A stretch of DNA of 64,000 nucleotides. It comes from Spirochaetia bacterium 38H-sp. GTDB lineage: Bacteria > Spirochaetota > Spirochaetia > Winmispirales > Winmispiraceae. The translations under genes and the position numbers were made by a program. Below, piece after piece: positions 59,893 to 64,000 of this stretch (position 1 is its first letter; each line of letters opens with the position of its first letter). The notes beneath the pieces are model-generated. The model was not told the DNA's origin. It saw nothing but the letters and a program-made list of their open reading frames with translations, and did not search any database. Location: contig JBCHKQ010000004.1 in the NCBI GenBank assembly GCA_039023545.1, forward strand, positions 1 to 64,000, written 5' to 3'.

Positions 59893-61754
59893 TGGAAGAT
59901 AAAAAGAGATCCGTACGTATATGGATAGCTATCTCTTTCCTACTCATTTGGGCTATTATCCTTATGGGCCGCATATCATATCTAATGCTTTTTAACAAAG
60001 AAAATGCAAAAACCTCCATAACAAACAACAAAAAAATACGTGGAACAATAATGGATAGGAATGGAGAAATCCTGGCAATCCAAATCAAACTTTTTTCTCT
60101 ATCTGCATGGATGCCCTCCGTAGAGGATATTGATTCTTCTATAAAATTATTATCTCCTATTCTTGATATAAAAGAAGAAGAACTCAGAGATAAATTAAAC
60201 AGCAGCAAAGGCTTTTTATATATAAAAAGAAGATTATCACCATCTGCAGAAAAAGAAATAAACAAACTCATTGCCAGCGGAAAACTGCCCGGCTTTTCTT
60301 TGCAACCGGAATACACAAGAATATATCCGCTAAAATCAATAGGGTCACATGTTGTAGGGTATAGCGGAACAGATAACAGAGGATTGGATGGCGTAGAATA
60401 CACTATGGACTCTATTCTTATGTCTTCAATGGGAGATGTGCCATATTCCGGTGGTAATAACATATTTCTAACTATAGACTCCAGAATACAACATATTACG
60501 GATAATTTTGCAGAAGAGTTAAAAACACAGCACAAAGCAAAAGACGTTATGATTCTACTTGCAGATGCAAAAACAGGAGAAATCTTGGCATACAGTGCAG
60601 CCCCCGGTTTTGATTGTAATCTCTATCCTGAAACTACTATCGAACAGAGAACAAACTACCCCATATCATATTCTTATGAACCAGGCTCTGTTTTTAAAAT
60701 ATTTTCTCTTGCATCTTTTCTTGAGATAGGAGGAATAGACAGCAGTTTTAGAACTTATTGTCCCGGATATTATGTAAATACCAGTACAACCCCCAATATA
60801 AAGATAAACTGTCTTGGTACACATGGAGAAGAAAACATAACAGATATACTTGTAAATTCCTGCAATACAGGTGCCGCATATGCATCAGATACGGTATCCG
60901 ATGAGGAGTTTTACAGATTACTCATCAAGCTTGGTTTTGGAAACAAAACAGGAATAGCTTTAAACGGAGAATCAGCAGGAGTATTGAATAGTCCAGAAAA
61001 ATGGTCTTTACGCTCCAAGCCCACAATTGCCATAGGACAGGAAATAGGTGTTACAGCAATCCAAATGATAAAGGCAGCAACAGCTATTGCTAATAAAGGC
61101 ACTCTCCTTGAGCCACAAATTATAAAAAAGATAACAACCCAAGATGGAAAAATAATAAAAGAAAGCAAACCTGTAAGAATAGATCAGGTTTTTTCTCCCA
61201 GTACTACGGAAATAATACTCCAGGGGATGCAAGAAGCTGTAGAAAGAGGAACAGCAAAAAGAGCAAAATTGGATTTTGTAAATATTGCAGCAAAAACAGG
61301 TACAGCACAAAAGCTTGATCCCAAAACAGGAAAATACTCAAAAACAGATTTTATTGCCTCTACTATGTCCTTTATTCCGGCGGATAATCCCAGTATAATT
61401 GCATATATTGTTATAGATTCTCCCCATGGTGAAAGCTACTATGGGGGCAGAATAGCAGCTCCTGCCATTGCAGAACTTATAAAACGAGTATCAGATTATA
61501 TTGATATAAAAGACAACACAGAAAAAACTCATCTATATTCTGATGGTAAGACCAAAATTCCTGTAGAAAAACTTCCAATTATTACGGATGTTATTCCGGA
61601 CTTTACAGGTCTTTCTAAGGCAACGCTCATGCCTCTTCTTCTAAGAGACGATATAAAGGTAAATATAAAAGGTTCCGGATGGGTTGTAAGACAAAATCCT
61701 GAACCAGGAACACCTTTTAAAAAAGGTATGTCAATTACTCTGGAATTAGAATAA
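59892..61754 (+). CDS. Class B penicillin-binding protein (FtsI/PBP2 type) with PASTA domain
   Basis: 620 residues: N-terminal membrane anchor, dimerisation domain beginning RGTIMDRNGEILA, transpeptidase domain with SxxK (GSVFK), SxN (SCN in NSCNTGAA) and KTG (AKTGTAQ), and one C-terminal PASTA domain (VIPDFTGLSKATLMPLLLR...GSGWVVRQNPEPGTPF). It crosslinks septal or side-wall peptidoglycan. One PASTA repeat and the 620 length fit FtsI/SpoVD-like enzymes. No other dcw-cluster gene is nearby, so which class B PBP this is remains open. Confidence 0.92.
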   Translation: MEDKKRSVRIWIAISFLLIWAIILMGRISYLMLFNKENAKTSITNNKKIRGTIMDRNGEILAIQIKLFSLSAWMPSVEDIDSSIKLLSPILDIKEEELRDKLNSSKGFLYIKRRLSPSAEKEINKLIASGKLPGFSLQPEYTRIYPLKSIGSHVVGYSGTDNRGLDGVEYTMDSILMSSMGDVPYSGGNNIFLTIDSRIQHITDNFAEELKTQHKAKDVMILLADAKTGEILAYSAAPGFDCNLYPETTIEQRTNYPISYSYEPGSVFKIFSLASFLEIGGIDSSFRTYCPGYYVNTSTTPNIKINCLGTHGEENITDILVNSCNTGAAYASDTVSDEEFYRLLIKLGFGNKTGIALNGESAGVLNSPEKWSLRSKPTIAIGQEIGVTAIQMIKAATAIANKGTLLEPQIIKKITTQDGKIIKESKPVRIDQVFSPSTTEIILQGMQEAVERGTAKRAKLDFVNIAAKTGTAQKLDPKTGKYSKTDFIASTMSFIPADNPSIIAYIVIDSPHGESYYGGRIAAPAIAELIKRVSDYIDIKDNTEKTHLYSDGKTKIPVEKLPIITDVIPDFTGLSKATLMPLLLRDDIKVNIKGSGWVVRQNPEPGTPFKKGMSITLELE

Positions 61755-61755
61755 T

Positions 61756-63552
61756 ATGCAGGAAACTAGTACTGATAGAGAAAATCTAAAGAAAAAAAAT
61801 CTTAATATCTTTTCACATCTTATCCATCGTTTTATTGACATTGGTAAAAATAGAAAAAGAGGAGATATCATCCTAAGAGAAGACAAAGGAAGATATTTTC
61901 TGGAACTGGATGGAAAAGCTGTATACAGCAAATATTCTCCGGATAAAGAGGCAGCGAGACTTATAAAAGAAGCAAATTTGGAAAAAGCTGATGTGTGTGT
62001 GTTCTTTGGTCTTGGAGGCGGATATCATGTGGAAGAATTTCTCAATAGAAATAGAACAGCAGATGCTATAATAATCGAGCCTCTTTTTGAGAATTTGTAT
62101 GAGATTGCAGGGCTGAGAGACTTCTCTTTTCTAATGCAGGGAGAAAGAGTTAGTTTTTTTACATATGATATGTTGGATGAAAAAAGTTTTTTTTCTGTTA
62201 TTTTATCATACCCTGACAGTGGAATTTATTTTTTCTCTCTCAATGCATATAAAAATTACTATCAAGATAAATATAAGCATATTTTTAATCTTACAGAACG
62301 TATAAAGAAAGCAAGAAATACCAACAGAAATACTGCCAAGAAGTTTGGCAGAAGGTGGATAAGAAACACATTGCGAAATCTTCCGTTGTTTATCGATGCA
62401 CATGGGCTGGAACTTTTATCAGGCAGGTTAGCTTATCCTGCTATTCTTCTCGGCGCAGGACCGTCTCTTGATCTTTTATCACCTCATATTTCTATGTTAA
62501 GGGAAAGAACTTTTATTATTGCAACGGATACTTCTATCAGATGGTGCAGACAAAATGGTGTAATCCCCGATATTGTGATAACTGTGGATCCTCAATACTG
62601 GAATAGTCGTCATCTAGATTATGTGGATAAAAGTAATTGTTTACTTGTAACAGATCCTGCTGTGTACCCTTCTGTGCTTCACAAAGAAGGACTTTCTGCT
62701 CTTTTTATAAATTCCGCTCTTCCTCTTGTATCTTTCTTTTCCAGATGGACGGGGTTTAAGATGTCTCTTGCAGCAGGTGGCTCTGTAACAACCAGCGCAT
62801 GGGATCTCGCACGCTTATGCGGTGCGGACATCATAATGATGGCCGGTGTTGACTTAGGTTTTCCACAAAGAAGGCTTTATTATAAAGGGGCTCTTGTAGA
62901 AGAGTATTCTCTGGTAAAAAGCAGTAGACTCAGAAGTCCTCATGACAATATTATTCCTGTTTATTTTGATGCAGGTCTAAGACGGGAAAAATGTGATACA
63001 GGGTATACTTATACAAATTCTAGGATGGAGGTATATAAGACTTGGTTTGAGATAGAGGTTGGAAAGACTGTTTTTCCTCGCACAGTGAGGATAAGCAAGG
63101 GCGGGGTTGATATCAAAGGTATAGAGTATATAAGTCCGCCAGAGATGTCTAATCTACCTTATATAAGGGATAATATCGATAATATCTTAAAGGATATAAG
63201 AGATGCTGCTTTAATAAAGAAGAATATGCAAAAATCAAGTCAGGTTTTTTATATTTTAAAAGAGCTTATCCAAGATATAAGTGATAAGGCACAAAAAGGG
63301 CTAGAAATAACAAGAGATATTAATATAACTCAAGATACTTTTACAAAGATAGAAGCAATTATCTTTGATATAAAAAGAAATCCTGTTTTCCCGCTAATTA
63401 ATCTTCTTATCCAGGATGTTGTTGATAATCTTATTGATGCAAGAACAGAAGATTCTGTCATAAAAAATTATGCTGTTATTTTGAAAGCTATCGAGGATTC
63501 TACCCATATCTATATGGAAGAAATTGACTATGTAAGTCCTCTCTACAAATAA
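61756..63552 (+). CDS. Motility-associated DUF115 protein (Maf/flag10 family)
   Basis: 598 residues with the DUF115 core (about 210-440): ILLGAGPSLDLLSPHI, ATDTSIRWCRQNGVIPDIVITVDPQYWN, AGGSVTTSAWDLARLCGADIIMMAGVDLGFP. This sequence type is shared with 6-hydroxymethylpterin pyrophosphokinase MptE and with flagellin glycosyltransferases Maf-1/Maf-2 that transfer nonulosonic acids. In a flagellated spirochaete a flagellin-modifying role is likely but unproven. It starts 2 nt after the PBP gene. Confidence 0.85.
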   Translation: MQETSTDRENLKKKNLNIFSHLIHRFIDIGKNRKRGDIILREDKGRYFLELDGKAVYSKYSPDKEAARLIKEANLEKADVCVFFGLGGGYHVEEFLNRNRTADAIIIEPLFENLYEIAGLRDFSFLMQGERVSFFTYDMLDEKSFFSVILSYPDSGIYFFSLNAYKNYYQDKYKHIFNLTERIKKARNTNRNTAKKFGRRWIRNTLRNLPLFIDAHGLELLSGRLAYPAILLGAGPSLDLLSPHISMLRERTFIIATDTSIRWCRQNGVIPDIVITVDPQYWNSRHLDYVDKSNCLLVTDPAVYPSVLHKEGLSALFINSALPLVSFFSRWTGFKMSLAAGGSVTTSAWDLARLCGADIIMMAGVDLGFPQRRLYYKGALVEEYSLVKSSRLRSPHDNIIPVYFDAGLRREKCDTGYTYTNSRMEVYKTWFEIEVGKTVFPRTVRISKGGVDIKGIEYISPPEMSNLPYIRDNIDNILKDIRDAALIKKNMQKSSQVFYILKELIQDISDKAQKGLEITRDINITQDTFTKIEAIIFDIKRNPVFPLINLLIQDVVDNLIDARTEDSVIKNYAVILKAIEDSTHIYMEEIDYVSPLYK

Positions 63553-63650
63553 AGTGTCTATGTTAAAAAATAATAAAAAGCTATTTTTTTGTTAAACTTT
63601 TTTCTAAGTGTGTCGAAAAGATTATTGTGGTTTATGATCTTACGATTTAG

Positions 63651-63701
63651 CCCCTGGAGGGGTGGCGGCATGTTCCCGGTCAGGAATATGCCGCTTTTTT
63701 T
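63651..63701 (+). terminator. Rho-independent terminator preceded by a C/G-rich hairpin
   Basis: CCCC-TGGA-GGGG (63651-63662) is followed by a 12-bp stem GCGGCATGTTCC (63665-63676) / GGAATATGCCGC (63683-63694, one G-U) and seven T. It lies about 110 nt past the Maf stop codon, so it either ends a long 3' UTR or belongs to a separate short RNA. Confidence 0.75.
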
Positions 63702-63715
63702 ATGTTAATAAAAAA

Positions 63716-63752
63716 GGGCTGCCATACTTTTGTGTGGCAGCCCGTTCGGTAT
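63716..63752 (-). terminator. Half copy of the capped-hairpin repeat acting as the carB terminator (copy 12)
   Basis: Read on the minus strand: ATACCGAACG, perfect 9-bp stem GGGCTGCCA / TGGCAGCCC (arms 63735-63743 and 63716-63724) and then TTTTTT. The CTGCCNNNGGCA cap is missing, as in copy 4. It lies 15 nt after the carB stop codon. Confidence 0.75.
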
Positions 63753-63766
63753 GCTTTTATTATTGA

Positions 63767-64000
63767 TTATTTAAACTGTTCTACTTTTTCTACGCTTATG
63801 TCACCTGAGAGAAGGTGTTTTATGCCTTCTACTGCGGCTTGTGCTGCAGAGGTGGTTGTCGTATAGGGTATTTTTCTCTTGAGAGCTTCTATCCTGATGT
63901 GCTCATCGCCTTTTTGTGAGAATCGCCCCAAAGGTGTGTTTATCACAAGTTGTATTCTGCCCCTGCGCATGTGGTCCAGAAGATTGGGGTGTCCTTCGTG
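63767..64000 (-). CDS. carB: Carbamoyl-phosphate synthase large subunit, C-terminal end
   Basis: The visible 77 residues, running off the right edge, are the MGS-like allosteric domain of CarB: EGHPNLLDHMRRGRIQLVINTPLGR..DEHIRIEALKRKIPYTTTTSAAQAAVEGI. CarB makes carbamoyl phosphate for arginine and pyrimidine synthesis. The frame has no start codon with a ribosome site inside the window, since the residues before Met (HEGHPNLLDH) already match the family. Confidence 0.9.
   Translation of the reverse strand, partial: HEGHPNLLDHMRRGRIQLVINTPLGRFSQKGDEHIRIEALKRKIPYTTTTSAAQAAVEGIKHLLSGDISVEKVEQFK

Noticed and set aside
63671..63706. Eleven-codon open frame (MFPVRNMPLFLC) behind GGAGGGG before carB
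   Set aside because: It coincides with the terminator stem; the GGAGG is part of the CCCC/GGGG hairpin. A leader peptide cannot be excluded, but nothing else supports it.
159..63752. Interpretation of the repeats as integron attC sites
   Set aside because: attC sites have complementary R boxes (RYYYAAC and GTTRRRY) at both ends. Here the two ends (ACCGAACG and CTGCCNNNGGCA) are not complementary, there is no integrase gene, and the genes between copies are housekeeping genes in both orientations.
159..63752. Interpretation of all the repeats as ordinary terminators or a CRISPR array
   Set aside because: Full copies have no T tract and several lie upstream of genes or between divergent promoters. 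They are irregularly spaced by kilobases and have no spacer-repeat periodicity.

Overview
The window reads as a chromosomal segment of a motile, low-GC, free-living type spirochaete, closest in gene content to the Spirochaetales/Treponema side of the phylum. The evidence is two FlaB-type core flagellins, FlaG, FliD, two PilZ proteins, the flgN-flgK-flgL-fliW-csrA block, a flag10-type Maf (DUF115) protein, and TlyC-YbeY-PgpH-PhoH in one run. I see no rRNA, tRNA, CRISPR array, prophage or transposase gene. Most genes are ordinary chromosomal housekeeping genes; the unusual content lies in the intergenic DNA and in how genes are started.

Layout: (1) 1-5 kb: pgeF, trmB, citrate synthase and a GT4 glycosyltransferase. 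(2) 5-12.8 kb, minus strand: a sugar-uptake operon in the order binding protein, two permeases, GH30 glycosidase, LacI regulator, GH13_18 phosphorylase, with a 12+2+12 bp inverted-repeat operator at its promoter. The order resembles the E. coli ycj (glucosylglycerate) locus. (3) 13-24 kb, minus strand: TPR proteins, NusB, a parvulin, a J-domain protein, a flavodoxin-like protein, TlyC, YbeY, PgpH and PhoH. (4) 24-32 kb: two membrane/envelope proteins, metX-metW, infC-rpmI-rplT, a coiled-coil/ZapA pair, a PilZ protein and a TPR protein. (5) 32-44.6 kb: the flagellar block, with tsaE-tsaB between its two halves. (6) 44.6-51 kb: trxB, a secreted GH3 enzyme, GNAT, glgA and glgC. (7) 51-64 kb: Nudix, NnrD/E, a lipoprotein, secA, a LysM/M23 peptidase, a very small signal peptidase I, an FtsI/PBP2-type transpeptidase, Maf, and the 3' end of carB.

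Three things stand out. First, a family of 13 intergenic repeats has conserved ends (ATACCGAACG at one side, a CTGCCNNNGGCA mini-hairpin at the other) around a 9-14 bp stem whose sequence is different in almost every copy but stays self-complementary. Second, at least six genes appear to be transcribed as leaderless mRNAs: a 17 bp spaced -35/-10 pair ends 6-9 nt before the start codon and no Shine-Dalgarno sequence is present, while most neighbouring genes have strong GGAGG sites. Third, both flagellin leaders carry hairpins with AGGA in the loop, the expected signature of CsrA binding, and csrA-fliW lies 6 kb away.

A poly-A tract of ten splits one exported-protein gene (24710-25571) between two frames. 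tsaE seems to start at a CTG or ATA codon, and infC starts at TTG.
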